DNA of 64,000 nt, from contig NZ_SBIU01000003.1 in NCBI RefSeq assembly GCF_004765805.1, positions 248,001 through 312,000 on the forward strand, given 5' to 3'. A program made the position numbers and the translations under genes. Below the pieces are notes generated by a model. It was not told the origin of the DNA and ran no database searches. It worked only from the letters and a program-made list of their open reading frames with translations. Source of the DNA: Halorussus halobius. GTDB lineage: Archaea; Halobacteriota; Halobacteria; Halobacteriales; Haladaptataceae. Positions within the stretch are counted from its first letter, which is position 1. Each line of letters opens with the position of its first letter. Below are positions 32,121-41,314 of the stretch, piece by piece.

Positions 32121-33194
32121 ATGGACGCAATCGTCGTCCGACGGGGCGAGTCCTCGCCGGAAGTCGCCGAGCTACCCCGACCCGACCCCGAGCCGGGCGA
32201 GGTGCTGGTCCGGACGCTCCGGGTCGGCATCGACGGGACCGACCACGAGGTACTCGCGGGAAGTCACGGCGGCTTTCCGCCGGGCGAGGACTACCTCGTG
32301 CTCGGCCACGAGGCCGTCGGCGTGGTGGTTGACGCCGGCGACACCGGCTTCGAGGCGGGCGAGGTGGTCGCGCCGACCGTGCGCCGACCGCCCGAGTCGG
32401 GCTCCAACGAGTTCTTCGCGCGCGGCGAACCCGACATGGCACCGCCCGAGGCCTGCGTCGAGCGGGGCATCGACGGCGCGCACGGCTTCATGGCCGAGTA
32501 CTTCACCAGCCCGGCCGAGTCGCTGGTCCGGGTGCCCGAGAGCCTCGCGGAGTGGGGCTTTCTGGTCGAACCGATCAGCATCACCGAGAAGGCACTCGAA
32601 CACGCCGGGGCCTCGCGGTCGGCGTTCGACTGGACGCCCGAGTCGGCGCTCGTCCTCGGCAACGGGAGCCTCGGCCTGCTCACGCTCGCGATGCTCGACG
32701 CGCGGGGCTACGACCGTCTCTACTGTCTCGGTCGGCGCGACAGGCCGGACCCGACCATCGATATCGTCGAGGAACTGGCCGCGACCTACGTGGACTCCCG
32801 GCAGACGCCCGTGCCCGAGATTCCCGAGGCCCACGAGCCCACCGACCTCGTGTACGAGGCCACCGGCTACGCCAAACACGCCTTCGAGTGCGTCGAGGCG
32901 CTCGCACCCGGCGGGGTCGGAGCCCTGCTGGGCGTGCCCGACCCGTGGACGTTCGAGGTCGACGGCGGCCGCCTCCACGAGGAACTGGTGTTGAACAACA
33001 AGGCGCTGGTCGGCAGCGTCAACTCGAACGTCCGCCACTTCGAGGCCGCCGTCGAGACGCTCGGCGACCTGCCGGCGTGGTTCCGCGACGACCTCGTGAC
33101 GGGGGTCCACGACGTCGACGAGTACGGGTCGGCGTTCGCGGCTGTCGACGACGAAACGGCAATAAAGACGGCGATACAATTCTCTCGGACATGA
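32121..33194 (+). CDS. gdh: Glucose 1-dehydrogenase, zinc-dependent MDR family
   Basis: A 357-residue medium-chain dehydrogenase closely resembling haloarchaeal GlcDH, which oxidises glucose to gluconolactone with NADP+ as the first step of the semi-phosphorylative Entner-Doudoroff pathway. Zinc ligands are in GIDGTDHEV (Asp near 38) and LGHEAVG (His, Glu near 64), with Glu in LVEPISITEKA near 151. The VLGNGSLGLLTLAML loop binds the cofactor and is followed by an Arg-rich GRRDRPD suited to NADP. It overlaps gfcR by 4 bases. Confidence 0.92.
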   Translation: MDAIVVRRGESSPEVAELPRPDPEPGEVLVRTLRVGIDGTDHEVLAGSHGGFPPGEDYLVLGHEAVGVVVDAGDTGFEAGEVVAPTVRRPPESGSNEFFARGEPDMAPPEACVERGIDGAHGFMAEYFTSPAESLVRVPESLAEWGFLVEPISITEKALEHAGASRSAFDWTPESALVLGNGSLGLLTLAMLDARGYDRLYCLGRRDRPDPTIDIVEELAATYVDSRQTPVPEIPEAHEPTDLVYEATGYAKHAFECVEALAPGGVGALLGVPDPWTFEVDGGRLHEELVLNNKALVGSVNSNVRHFEAAVETLGDLPAWFRDDLVTGVHDVDEYGSAFAAVDDETAIKTAIQFSRT

Positions 33195-33835
33195 AGAACG
33201 TAGACGACCTCATCGAGAGCGCGGCCCAGTTGGCCGGACAGGGGCTGTCGAAGGGCGAGATCGCGGACGAACTCAACGTCTCGCGCGAGACCGCCAGCTG
33301 GCTGGTCGAGCGCAGCGGCGCGGGCGCGGACGCTCGCGCGCCGCCCAGACCCGAGCCCTCGGGCGGCCCCCACGACATCCACGTCGACTGGTCCGCCCTG
33401 GGCCGGGACAGCAGCCGGCTCTCGCACGTGGCGGCCGCGATGGCCGACCTGCTCGACAGGCAAAGCGAGACGGTCGACCTGACCATCGGCATCGAGAAGG
33501 CGGGCGCGCCTCTCGCGACGTCGGTCGCCCGGAAGCTCGACACCGACCTCGGGACCTACGCGCCGAGCAAACACCAGTGGGAGGAAGGCGACATCGACGA
33601 CCTCGGGGGCACCTTCTCGCGCAACTTCGCCCAGATTCGCGACCGGGAGTGCTACGTGGTCGACGACACCATCACCAGCGGGACCACCATGACCGAGACC
33701 GTCGAGGCCATCCGCGAGGAGGGCGGCACGCCGATCGCGTGCTGCGTGCTGGTCGACAAGCAGGGCGTCGACGAGGTGGAGGGCGTCCCGGTCCACTCGC
33801 TCATCAACGTGGTCCGGGTGGGCGACGAGGACTGA
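33191..33835 (+). CDS. gfcR: PyrE-like transcriptional regulator GfcR
   Basis: A 214-residue protein with an N-terminal helix-turn-helix (LAGQGLSKGEIADELNVSRE, about 14-33) joined to an orotate phosphoribosyltransferase-like domain (VVDDTITSGTT is the PRPP loop, near residues 156-166). In Haloferax GfcR activates genes of sugar breakdown rather than making nucleotides. Overlap with the glucose dehydrogenase gene (ATGA) places regulator and target in one operon, so autoactivation is plausible. Confidence 0.9.
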   Translation: MKNVDDLIESAAQLAGQGLSKGEIADELNVSRETASWLVERSGAGADARAPPRPEPSGGPHDIHVDWSALGRDSSRLSHVAAAMADLLDRQSETVDLTIGIEKAGAPLATSVARKLDTDLGTYAPSKHQWEEGDIDDLGGTFSRNFAQIRDRECYVVDDTITSGTTMTETVEAIREEGGTPIACCVLVDKQGVDEVEGVPVHSLINVVRVGDED

Positions 33836-33896
33836 CGACGGAAGGCCGACGAGGAGTAACGCAACTTCTTTGCGGCCCGGCAGCGTATCGCAGAGT

Positions 33897-34238
33897 ATGA
33901 CATTCCAGCCCGGAAGCGAACTGTCCGACGAGGAGGTCCGCGAGCGCGTCGACGCCGCCATCTCGGACAACGACGTGGTACTGTTCATGAAGGGCAACGA
34001 GCTCATGCCCCAGTGTGGGTACTCCCAGAAGGCCCTGGAACTGATCTCCCAGCACCGCGACGACTACGAGACCGTGGACGTGCTCGAGGCGCTCGACGCG
34101 TACCGGGACGCGCTCGAAGACCACAGCGGGTGGGAGACCATCCCGCAGACGTTCGTCGACGGCGAGTTCGTCGGCGGGAGCGACGTGTTGGGGGAATTAG
34201 ACGAACGCGGCGAACTCGCCGACACCCTCTCGCCGTGA
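33897..34238 (+). CDS. Monothiol glutaredoxin
   Basis: A 113-residue thioredoxin-fold protein. VVLFMKGNELMPQCGYSQKAL contains the single active cysteine (Cys40) in a CGYS motif, close to the CGFS of monothiol glutaredoxins. The later segments WETIPQTFVDGEFVGGSDVL hold the cis-proline and glutathione-site glycines. Such proteins carry iron-sulfur clusters; haloarchaea use gamma-glutamylcysteine in place of glutathione. The preferred start is the ATG at 33897 (MTFQPG), since the upstream ATG at 33870 adds nine unlikely residues. Confidence 0.85.
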   Translation: MTFQPGSELSDEEVRERVDAAISDNDVVLFMKGNELMPQCGYSQKALELISQHRDDYETVDVLEALDAYRDALEDHSGWETIPQTFVDGEFVGGSDVLGELDERGELADTLSP

Positions 34239-34347
34239 GTTGTTTCGACTCCCCAACGCGGGACCTAAAGAGCAGGTCATATATGTTCGGACCGCCTACA
34301 CAACCGCGTACCGTGTCGACAGCCGGGAACCTGCGTGTAACCTACAG

Positions 34348-34929
34348 ATGACGGGGCAAGTATATCGACTCCACTCGACGCTCGAACTGCCGCTGGAAAC
34401 CGTGTACGACTACTTCGAGGACGACCCCGACCTCCCGCCCGAGATCGCCAGCGTGGACATCACCCGGCGGAAGAACACGCTCATCATCAGCGCGGTGTCG
34501 GACGACGAGAGCATCAGCAAGTACACGCCGACCGCCCAGCTCAAGGCCAGCATCTCCGAGACGCGGGTCTACACCGAGGAGGAGCAAAAGCGCCGCGAGG
34601 GACCACGATGGGGCGACGACGTCGAGGAGATCGACGAGGACGAGGAGCCGCTGGGCGAGCTCATCGAGGTCGCCGCGTTCAAGGGCGACCGCGAGACCGT
34701 GCTCCAGAACACGGCCGTCCAGTACCCGATGTTCCTCGTGCTGTGTGAGCTCGCGCGACAGGCCGAGAAGGGGACCCTCACCGCCATCGCCGAGGTCGAC
34801 GGGGAACTCGAAGCGACCCGCATCGTCGAGGGCGAGGACCGCCCCGCCTCCATCGAGGTCGTCGAAGGCCCGAACTCCGCGGGCTCGTCGTCGAACGGGG
34901 TCAACTGGCGGGACAACGAGTTCATATAA
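34348..34929 (+). CDS. Conserved haloarchaeal protein of unknown function
   Basis: A 193-residue acidic protein (MTGQVYRLHSTLELPLETVYDYF at its start). The order beta-strand, helix, VDITRRKNTLIISAVSDD and LKASISETRVYTEEE suggests an alpha/beta sandwich. Residues 85-110 are a DE-rich linker, and a second helical part follows (TAVQYPMFLVLCELARQAEKG). The frame is open from 34240, but the ATG at 34348 is chosen because the upstream residues are not protein-like. A run of five T residues at 34936-34940, after the stop, is a likely terminator. Confidence 0.65.
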   Translation: MTGQVYRLHSTLELPLETVYDYFEDDPDLPPEIASVDITRRKNTLIISAVSDDESISKYTPTAQLKASISETRVYTEEEQKRREGPRWGDDVEEIDEDEEPLGELIEVAAFKGDRETVLQNTAVQYPMFLVLCELARQAEKGTLTAIAEVDGELEATRIVEGEDRPASIEVVEGPNSAGSSSNGVNWRDNEFI

Positions 34930-34973
34930 GACGCCTTTTTGCTGCGGGCGACCCGCGGGAGCGCCGCCCATGC

Positions 34974-35020
34974 AAAAGCTCGCCCAAAACCACCGGAAGA
35001 CAAACCGCGTCTTCCGAGCC
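34974..35020 (+). repeat. Dispersed hairpin element H3, copy 1
   Basis: AAAAGCTCGCCCAAAACCACC followed by hairpin GGAAGAC/GTCTTCC (34995-35001 with 35009-35015, loop AAACCGC) and GAGCC. It resembles the end-of-window copy at 63804, with different but still paired stems, and the hairpin at 26874-26894, which has the identical loop. Confidence 0.65.
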
Positions 35021-35022
35021 GT

Positions 35023-35163
35023 GGGGGGGGGGGGGGCCCCCCCCCCCCCCCCCCCGCCACCGGCACGCCGCGGTGGGGGGGGGGCACGCCCCCCCCGCCC
35101 GCGCCCCCCCCCCCCCCCCGCCCCCCCCCCCCCCGCCCGCGCCCCCCCCCCCCCCCCCCCCCC
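35023..35163. repeat. Block of long G and C homopolymer runs
   Basis: About 140 bases consisting almost only of runs of G (13-14 long) and C (up to about 25 long) with a few interruptions. No comparable tract exists elsewhere in the window. It follows directly on H3 copy 1, where the other long H3 copies continue with a CTGCGG/CCGCAG hairpin. It may be a sequencing or assembly artefact rather than real DNA. The open frames across it (Pro- or Gly-rich) are not genes. Between 35164 and 35423 only AT-poor DNA and a weak promoter (AGCACTTTAGG near 35388) are seen. Confidence 0.85.
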
Positions 35164-35423
35164 GCCGCTCCGTGGAAGGTTCCTCGGGCCGCTCGCTCAC
35201 GTTCGTTCGCTCGCGGGACGACTGCTCGCGGGCGAGCCGCCGGCTCGCTGCGATGAGAAGTCGCTCCCAGCGCCGGCGCGGCCGGACCCATCGAGCGCCG
35301 ACGCGTGCTACCTGATACCACCTGAGCGTCGAGTAGACGCTCCGTACGCGAACTCTCGGGCGTCCTATCACGACGATGAGCCGAAAAGCACTTTAGGCCG
35401 GTAATTAGATGTAATTACGAACG

Positions 35424-36395
35424 ATGCCCGAAGACTTCCCGAACTACGTCGACGTCGACTACACCGACGGCGAGGGCGAGACCCCCGAGGACTACCCCTC
35501 CATCGAGCACAAGATAGAGAAGGCCATCGAAGTGACCCGCAAGGGCCTCGAAGAGTACGAGAACCCCGCCGTGATGTGGACCGGCGGGAAGGACTCGACG
35601 CTCACGCTGTACTTCATCAAGGAGGTCGCCGAGAAGTACGACCTGCCGACCCCGACCGCGGTCTTCATCGACCACTTCCAGCACTTCGACGAGATTCACG
35701 ACTTCGTCGCCAAGTGGGAAGACGAGTGGGACCTCGACGTGGTCTACGCGAGCAACGACGACGTGGGCGAGTACGCCGAGGCCAACGACCTCGACCCCGG
35801 CGACGACATCCCCATCGACGCGCTGAACGACCACAACCAGCACCACGTCCGCGAGATTCTCGAATACGAGGAGGACACCTTCCCGTTCCTGCTCGACACC
35901 TACGTCGGCAACCACCTGCTGAAGACGGTCGCGCTCAACGACACCATCGAGGAGCTGGACATCGACGGCATCATCTCGGGCGTCCGGTGGGACGAACAGG
36001 AGGCCCGGGCCGACGAGACGTTCTTCAGCCCGCGCCACGACCCCGACATCTACCCGCCCCACGACCGCGTCCAGCCCATCCTCCAGTTCGACGAGCGCGC
36101 CGTGTGGGACGCCTTCTGGGGCTTCGTCGTCCCCGACACCGTCGAGGACTACCCCGACGACGGCTACGTCCCCGAAGGGGCCGACGACCTCCCGAACGGC
36201 CTCACCCAGGACGACATCCCCGTCAGTCCGAAGTACTTCGCCGGCTTCCGCTCGCTGGGGAGCGAGGTCAGCACCGAGAAGACCACCGAGGACCCCGCGT
36301 GGCTGCAGGACCTCGAGGACACGACCGAGCGCGCGGGTCGCGCCCAGGACAAGGAGGACCTGATGGAGCGCCTGCGCGACCTGGGCTACATGTAA
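35424..36395 (+). CDS. PAPS reductase/CysD-like PP-loop protein
   Basis: A 323-residue adenine nucleotide alpha-hydrolase of the PP-loop type. WTGGKDSTLT holds the SGGKDS-like loop at residues 53-59. IDHFQHFDEIHDFV, VRWDEQEARADETFF and the HDPDIYPPHDRVQPIL region match the phosphoadenylyl-sulfate reductase/sulfate adenylyltransferase small-subunit fold. Haloarchaeal members are abundant and probably act in sulfur transfer or assimilation rather than strict PAPS reduction; the C-terminal ECGxxC motif of reductases is not present. It is monocistronic. Confidence 0.82.
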   Translation: MPEDFPNYVDVDYTDGEGETPEDYPSIEHKIEKAIEVTRKGLEEYENPAVMWTGGKDSTLTLYFIKEVAEKYDLPTPTAVFIDHFQHFDEIHDFVAKWEDEWDLDVVYASNDDVGEYAEANDLDPGDDIPIDALNDHNQHHVREILEYEEDTFPFLLDTYVGNHLLKTVALNDTIEELDIDGIISGVRWDEQEARADETFFSPRHDPDIYPPHDRVQPILQFDERAVWDAFWGFVVPDTVEDYPDDGYVPEGADDLPNGLTQDDIPVSPKYFAGFRSLGSEVSTEKTTEDPAWLQDLEDTTERAGRAQDKEDLMERLRDLGYM

Positions 36396-36532
36396 GCCGG
36401 CCTGGCTTCGCACTCGGCGGCCCCCACGCGGTGACTTCTTTCGAGGCGTGGGCCCCGATTCGGAGCGGGGTCCGCCCAGCGAGGGGTTCGCGACGGACAA
36501 GCGTTATACCTGTTTGCTCGTCTACGTAGCAT

Positions 36533-37501
36533 GTGGAGAGAACTCGGCGGCAATCAGAACGAGAGAGCGGGGCGGAGCAAGAACAGGAACGCGAGCGCGG
36601 CGAGACCCAGCAGTGTCCGGAGTGCGAATCGACCAAGCTCGCCAAGAGCGCGGACGGGACCGAACTCACCTGCGAGGAGTGTGGCCTCGTGCTCGAACAC
36701 GAGAACATCGACCGTGGGCCCGAGTGGCGGGCGTTCAACCACCAGGAGCGCCAGAACAAGAGCCGGGTGGGCGCGCCGACCACCCAGACGATGCACGACA
36801 AGGGGCTGACCACCACCATCGACTGGAAGGACAAGGACGCCTACGGCCAGTCGCTTTCGTCGGAAAAGCGCAGCCAGATGAATCGCCTCCGGAAGTGGCA
36901 GAACCGCATCCGGACGAAGGACGCGGGCGAGCGCAACCTCCAGTTCGCGCTGAGCGAGTCCGACCGCATGGCGTCGGCGCTGGGCGTGCCTCGGTCGGTC
37001 CGCGAGGTGGCGTCGGTCATCTACCGGCGGGCGTTGAAGGAGGACCTCATCCGGGGCCGGTCCATCGAGGGGGTCGCGACCGCCACGCTGTACGCCGCCT
37101 GCCGCAAAGAGGGCATCCCCCGCAGTCTAGAGGAGGTCGCGGGCGTCTCCCGGGTCGAGCGCAAGGAAATCGGCCGCACCTATCGGTACATCTCCCAGGA
37201 ACTCGGCCTGGAGATGAAGCCCGTCGACCCGACCAAGTACGTCCCGCGCTTTTGCTCGGAACTCGACCTCCCCGAGGAGGTCCAGGCCAAGGCCAACGAA
37301 ATCATCGAGACGTCGGCCGAACAAGGACTGCTGTCGGGCAAGTCGCCGACGGGGTACGCGGCCGCCGCCATCTACGCCGCCTCGCTGCTCTGTAACGAGA
37401 AAAAGACCCAGCGCGAGGTCGCCGACGTCGCCCAGGTCACCGAAGTCACCATCCGCAACCGCTACCAGGAACAGATCGAGGCGATGGGGCTCACCGGCTG
37501 A
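36533..37501 (+). CDS. tfb: Transcription initiation factor TFB
   Basis: A 322-residue TFIIB homologue. The N-terminal zinc ribbon has Cys28, Cys31, Cys47 and Cys50 (CPEC...CEEC), followed by the B-finger region ([29 protein letters not shown]), then two cyclin repeats (about 125-215 and 220-315). It links TBP-bound promoters to RNA polymerase. Haloarchaea have several TFB paralogues; which one this is cannot be told. The start is a GTG two bases after an out-of-frame ATG. The first 27 residues are Glu/Gln/Arg-rich. Confidence 0.92.
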   Translation: MERTRRQSERESGAEQEQERERGETQQCPECESTKLAKSADGTELTCEECGLVLEHENIDRGPEWRAFNHQERQNKSRVGAPTTQTMHDKGLTTTIDWKDKDAYGQSLSSEKRSQMNRLRKWQNRIRTKDAGERNLQFALSESDRMASALGVPRSVREVASVIYRRALKEDLIRGRSIEGVATATLYAACRKEGIPRSLEEVAGVSRVERKEIGRTYRYISQELGLEMKPVDPTKYVPRFCSELDLPEEVQAKANEIIETSAEQGLLSGKSPTGYAAAAIYAASLLCNEKKTQREVADVAQVTEVTIRNRYQEQIEAMGLTG

Positions 37502-37549
37502 CGGCCTCGAATCGTCGACTTCGGGGGGTCGTCGTTCGGACGGCGTCCC

Positions 37550-37741
37550 CTACCGCGTCGCCCGATACTCGCCGTGCTTGACGCCGACGAAGAGCGCTAT
37601 CAGGCCGAACACCAGCATCGACGGGGCCACCATCATCAGGACGGTGTCGGTCGCCATGACGTCCATCCCGACGAGTCCGCCCGTTCCGACGACGACGAGT
37701 GCGAGCAGTGCTCCGGCGGTAACTGGGAGGTCGAACTCCAT
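37550..37741 (-). CDS. Small two-span membrane protein
   Basis: A 63-residue product with two hydrophobic helices (MEFDLPVTAGALLALVVVG and MMVAPSMLVFGLIALFVGV) and a short basic tail. Small proteins of this layout are widespread in haloarchaea with no assigned role. The ATG at 37741 is chosen over an upstream one that adds a run of serines. It is convergent with tfb. Confidence 0.65.
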   Translation of the reverse strand: MEFDLPVTAGALLALVVVGTGGLVGMDVMATDTVLMMVAPSMLVFGLIALFVGVKHGEYRATR

Positions 37742-37778
37742 GCGGGAGGATGAGGACGAAAGCGACAAAAGCGTTGCT

Positions 37779-38522
37779 CTACTCGCCTTTCGGTCGGACC
37801 ACGTCGGCCAGCGTCACCAGCAGCCCGAAGAACCACCCTATCGGCACCGACAGGCCGAACCACATCGCCACGTAGTTCGCGCCTTCGAGGGTGAACTGCT
37901 CGCGCAGGAACGTGTTGATGCCCCAGAGGTCGAGGGGATTGTCCAGCAGCCACACCGCGAGCGAGTAGCTGTTGGGGAAGATGACGTCAGAGAGCGCGGG
38001 CGAGTACAGCGCCGCGACCACCGGCGGCAAGAACACGGCGGTCACGGCGAACGGGTACGCGAGCAGGACGGTGCTCGCGCGCCCGCCGCGCGTGCCGGTG
38101 AGATACGCCAGCGCGGCCGAGAGGGTGGCGACTCCGCCGGCCGCGCCGACCGCGAAGAAGCCCGCCGTCGAGAACCGGAGTCGCGCGAGGACGGTCAGCC
38201 CGCCCCACGCCAGAAGCGAGACGACGACGACCCCGACAACGCCGATTCGCGTGGCGGTCCCGTCTATCTTCCGGGTGTAGTACCGGGTCGCGAATCCGAA
38301 CAGCGCGAGGGGATAGAGCAGGGCCACGACCAGCGTCCCGACCGCGCTCCACCCTCGATACGCGACCTTGCCGGTGGTCGACGACGGCTCCCACTTGCCG
38401 AGGACGCCGGTCTGGGTCCCGCGCTGGCGCGGGAAGAACAGCGCCATCCAGCTCTCGTGCAGTCGTTTCAGGTCGTATCTGATCGCCCCGACGACGCCGG
38501 TGGTGCTGGTTCCGCCGTGCAT
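37779..38522 (-). CDS. Conserved polytopic membrane protein
   Basis: A 247-residue protein with a 60-residue charged N-terminus (YDLKRLHESWMALFFPRQRG) and six hydrophobic helices at about 61-80, 92-110, 118-140, 150-172, 190-200 and 215-240. The motif RLHESWMALFFPRQR is striking and looks like an amphipathic membrane-surface helix. I do not recognise a transporter or enzyme signature. It lies upstream of the small membrane protein gene on the same strand, with a 37-base gap, and is probably co-transcribed with it. Confidence 0.7.
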   Translation of the reverse strand: MHGGTSTTGVVGAIRYDLKRLHESWMALFFPRQRGTQTGVLGKWEPSSTTGKVAYRGWSAVGTLVVALLYPLALFGFATRYYTRKIDGTATRIGVVGVVVVSLLAWGGLTVLARLRFSTAGFFAVGAAGGVATLSAALAYLTGTRGGRASTVLLAYPFAVTAVFLPPVVAALYSPALSDVIFPNSYSLAVWLLDNPLDLWGINTFLREQFTLEGANYVAMWFGLSVPIGWFFGLLVTLADVVRPKGE

Positions 38523-38624
38523 CTACGCTTTTTCATACGTGACGGCCGTTATCAAGTTTCGGGGTTCCCGGCTCGGCTCGCGGGGGTGACGCCCGGAGCT
38601 ACGGGCGGGGACGGTCGACGGGAG

Positions 38625-39458
38625 TTAGTTCCACGGGCCGAAGTCGGGGTCGACCTGCCGGTCGCGCTCGTCGATGGCGTCTATCTTGGCGACGTCCTCG
38701 TCGTCGAGGTCGAGGTCCGCCGCCGCCCAGTTGTCCCGGACGTGGTCCTCGCTGGAGGCCTTCGGGATGGCCGCCACGCCGTCGCGCTGGAGCAGCCACG
38801 CGAGGCTGACCTGAGCGGGCGAGACGTCGTGTTTGTCCGCGACCTCGCGAATCTCGGGCACGTCGAACACCTTGCCGCGAGCCAGCGGCGAGTAGGCCAC
38901 GACGTTGACGTCGTGTTTCCGGCCGTACTCGACCAGTTCGTCCTGGGGGAGCAGCGGATGGACCTCGACCTGGTTGGCGAACACGGGCGCGTCGAGGACC
39001 TCGCGGGCCTCGTCGAGGTGCCGGGGTTCGAAGTTCGAGACGCCGACGTTCCGAATCAGCCCCTCGTCGTACAGCTGGTCGAGCGCCGACAGCGTGCCCT
39101 CGGGTTCGTACTCGCCCGCCGGCCAGTGGACGTACAGCAGGTCGAGGGCGTCGACGCCGAGCCTGTCGACGCTCTCCCGGGCGGTGTCGAGCACGTCGTC
39201 GTGGGCGAGGTTGCTGATCCAGACCTTCGTGGCGAGGAACACGTCCTCGCGGTCGACGTCGGCCTGTGCGATGCCCTCGCCGACGTACTCCTCGTTTTCG
39301 TACGCCTGCGCGGTGTCGACGTGTCGGTACCCAACCTCCAGCGCCTGTCGGACGCTGTCGGCACACGTCTCCGGGTCGGTGTTCTGCCACGTCCCGAACC
39401 CGAGTCGGGGCATCTCGTCGAGTCGACTCACGTCCGGGGAAGTGTCGCTGGTAGCCAT
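38625..39458 (-). CDS. Aldo/keto reductase
   Basis: A 277-residue TIM-barrel NADPH-dependent oxidoreductase with the AKR tetrad Asp48, Tyr53, Lys78 and His111 (YRHVDTAQAYENE, ATKVW, YVHWP). The IPKASSEDHVRDNW segment binds the cofactor phosphate. It reduces aldehydes or ketones; the physiological substrate is not predictable. The chosen ATG at 39458 (MATSDTSPD) is preferred to one seven codons upstream. A longer relative with a membrane-anchor-like extension is encoded at 56787. Confidence 0.87.
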   Translation of the reverse strand: MATSDTSPDVSRLDEMPRLGFGTWQNTDPETCADSVRQALEVGYRHVDTAQAYENEEYVGEGIAQADVDREDVFLATKVWISNLAHDDVLDTARESVDRLGVDALDLLYVHWPAGEYEPEGTLSALDQLYDEGLIRNVGVSNFEPRHLDEAREVLDAPVFANQVEVHPLLPQDELVEYGRKHDVNVVAYSPLARGKVFDVPEIREVADKHDVSPAQVSLAWLLQRDGVAAIPKASSEDHVRDNWAAADLDLDDEDVAKIDAIDERDRQVDPDFGPWN

Positions 39459-39601
39459 AGCGTGTCCACGTTGGGACACCGCGAAGAAAGCCGTTTCGAC
39501 CCCGGAGAATCCGCGTGGGAACCCGTCGCAAACTTCGCCGGAAGCGAAGAAAACACTTTTAACTCAGCTACCGTATGTGGTTCGATAGCAAGGGCAGGCC
39601 C

Positions 39602-40303
39602 ATGATAGACACCACGCTGGACATGGAGCAGTACGACTGCCCGTTCGTCGACACGACCGACGACCACGGGGTCGCGTTCTCGGCCGTCCAGTGGGACTTC
39701 GACCGCGTGAACGACCAGCTGGAGACCCGGATGGTGGTCGAGGGCGACGACCGTGGCGCGCTCTCGGACGGCCTCTCGACCCTGCGCGCCCACGGCAACA
39801 TGCACGAGTTCGACCTGCTGACCCGCCGGGACAACGTCGCGCGCATCCGGACGGTCATCGCCGAGACCGAGGCCATGGCGACCATCCGGGACAACGACGG
39901 CTACGTCACCGGGCCGTTCTACATCGAGGGCGGCAGCGAGGTCTGGCACGTCGGGTTCGACGACCGCGAGGACGCCGACACCACGCTGGCGGAATTAGAG
40001 CGCGACAACGAGTACGACGTGCTCGAGCGCACGAACACCGACCTGCCCGAGATGCAGGGGTTCGTCCAGAACGCCGGGGCCGCGATGACGCTCATCGAGG
40101 GCTGTCGGGACCTCTCGGACGTCGAGCGCGAGACCCTCGAAACCGCCGTCTCGGACGGCTACTTCGAGAGTCCCCGGGACGCGACGCTGGGCCACCTCGC
40201 CGACGAGTTCGACGTGTCCAAGCCCGCCGTCTCGAAGAACCTCCGGCGCGGCCAGCAGAAGATGATAGAGCGCGTCGTCGAAGCGCTCGACGAACTGGAG
40301 TGA
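39602..40303 (+). CDS. HTH-10 (bacterio-opsin activator-type) regulator
   Basis: A 233-residue protein beginning MIDTTLDMEQYDCPFVDTTDDH with an N-terminal alpha/beta sensing domain (about 1-160) and a C-terminal HTH-10 domain (LSDVERETLETAVSDGYFESPRDATLGHLADEFDVSKPAVS in outline, about 170-230). Proteins of this family resemble the DNA-binding part of the bacterio-opsin activator. The conserved cysteine and histidines of the first domain could bind a metal or small ligand. An upstream ATG at 39575 is possible but gives an unusual N-terminus. Confidence 0.85.
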   Translation: MIDTTLDMEQYDCPFVDTTDDHGVAFSAVQWDFDRVNDQLETRMVVEGDDRGALSDGLSTLRAHGNMHEFDLLTRRDNVARIRTVIAETEAMATIRDNDGYVTGPFYIEGGSEVWHVGFDDREDADTTLAELERDNEYDVLERTNTDLPEMQGFVQNAGAAMTLIEGCRDLSDVERETLETAVSDGYFESPRDATLGHLADEFDVSKPAVSKNLRRGQQKMIERVVEALDELE

Positions 40304-40366
40304 GTGGGTCGCCGAGACCCGGACGAACGGCCAAGGTATTTTTCGGTCCGTGACGCAGGGGGCCAC

Positions 40367-40915
40367 ATGACCGACGCGCTCGAACGCGGACGGGAGAACG
40401 CCACGGAAATCGTCTCCTCGTTCGTCACCGGGACGTGGATTCTGGCCCTCATCGCGGGCTTCGACTGGTGGCTCTGGTTCATGCTGTTCGGGTACGTGGT
40501 GCTGGTCCCGACCGCGTCGAGGCTGTCCGGCGACAGCGACGAGTGGGAGGACGGCGACGAGGAGTGGCAGGACGGGGGCGAGACGGCGGAGCATCGCGAG
40601 GACTCGCGGGCCGAGGAGGGATGGCGGGGCCACCCTGGCGCGTGGTGGGGTGACGCCCACTCTGGCGACGGGACAGAGCGACCGCAAGCGGCGGAAGCGG
40701 GGCCAGGAACCAACAACAGGGACGCCCTGGAGACGCTCCGCGCTCGCTACGCGCGGGGCGAACTCACCGACGAGCAGTTCGAGCGCAAGGTCGAGCGACT
40801 GCTCGAGACCGAGACGCTGGAGGACGTCGAGGACCGCGCGCGCGCCTCGGCGTCGAGCGAGGAGTCGCTCGCTGGTTCGTCGCGCGAGGGGAGCCGTCGC
40901 GAGACGAATCGGTGA
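40367..40915 (+). CDS. SHOCT-domain membrane protein
   Basis: A 182-residue protein. Residues 15-50 form two short membrane helices (FVTGTWILALIAGFDWWLWF and MLFGYVVLVPTASRL). A Gly/Asp/Glu-rich linker follows, then a SHOCT motif (DALETLRARYARGELTDEQF, about 122-141), a short C-terminal oligomerisation or interaction helix pair. The role is unknown. The ATG at 40367 follows a GTATTTTTCG box at leaderless spacing. Confidence 0.75.
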   Translation: MTDALERGRENATEIVSSFVTGTWILALIAGFDWWLWFMLFGYVVLVPTASRLSGDSDEWEDGDEEWQDGGETAEHREDSRAEEGWRGHPGAWWGDAHSGDGTERPQAAEAGPGTNNRDALETLRARYARGELTDEQFERKVERLLETETLEDVEDRARASASSEESLAGSSREGSRRETNR

Positions 40916-41030
40916 GCGCGTTCCGACCAGACCGGACGCTCCCCCGAGAATTCGGTTCCGTGACGCGTTCGCGCGAACGAATTCGAGAGCCGGCGACCGC
41001 TTCGGAGCGCGAAAACGATGCCGCGGGGGG

Positions 41031-41290
41031 TCAGTCGTCGGCGCGCGCGGCCCCGGGGGCGTCGCCGACCCACGTCCCCCCGGCGGAGTCGACCGCGTCG
41101 TTCCACTTCGCGACCAGCGTCGTCACCGCGAGGTCGCCGCTGATGTTGGTCGTGGTCCGCAGCCGGTCGAGGATAAGGTCGACGCCCGCGACGAAGCCGA
41201 CGACCTCCAGCGGGAGGCCGAGCCGCGTGAGGACGAGCGTCAGCACGATGAGTCCCGTGCCGGGGACGCCGGCAGGGCTTCCGGGCGAAC
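41031..41290 (-). pseudogene. Remnant of a dicarboxylate/amino acid:cation symporter
   Basis: The minus strand from about 41290 encodes GSPAGVPGTGLIVLTLVLTRLG and then GVDLILDRLRTTTNISGDLAV with TLVAKW, the conserved end of DAACS (GltP/DctA-type) transporters, where GVDxILDxxRTxxNxxGD is the family signature. Only the last 75-85 codons remain out of roughly 400; the membrane-spanning N-terminal part is missing and the SDR gene begins at the truncation. No start codon or promoter is left, so this is a decayed gene. Confidence 0.8.
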
Positions 41291-41314
41291 CGGGCCGCTC
41301 CGCTCGCCCGACGA

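Noticed and set aside
34745-35404. Pro- and Gly-rich open frames across the homopolymer block
   Set aside because: They arise from runs of C and G and have no start or domain support.
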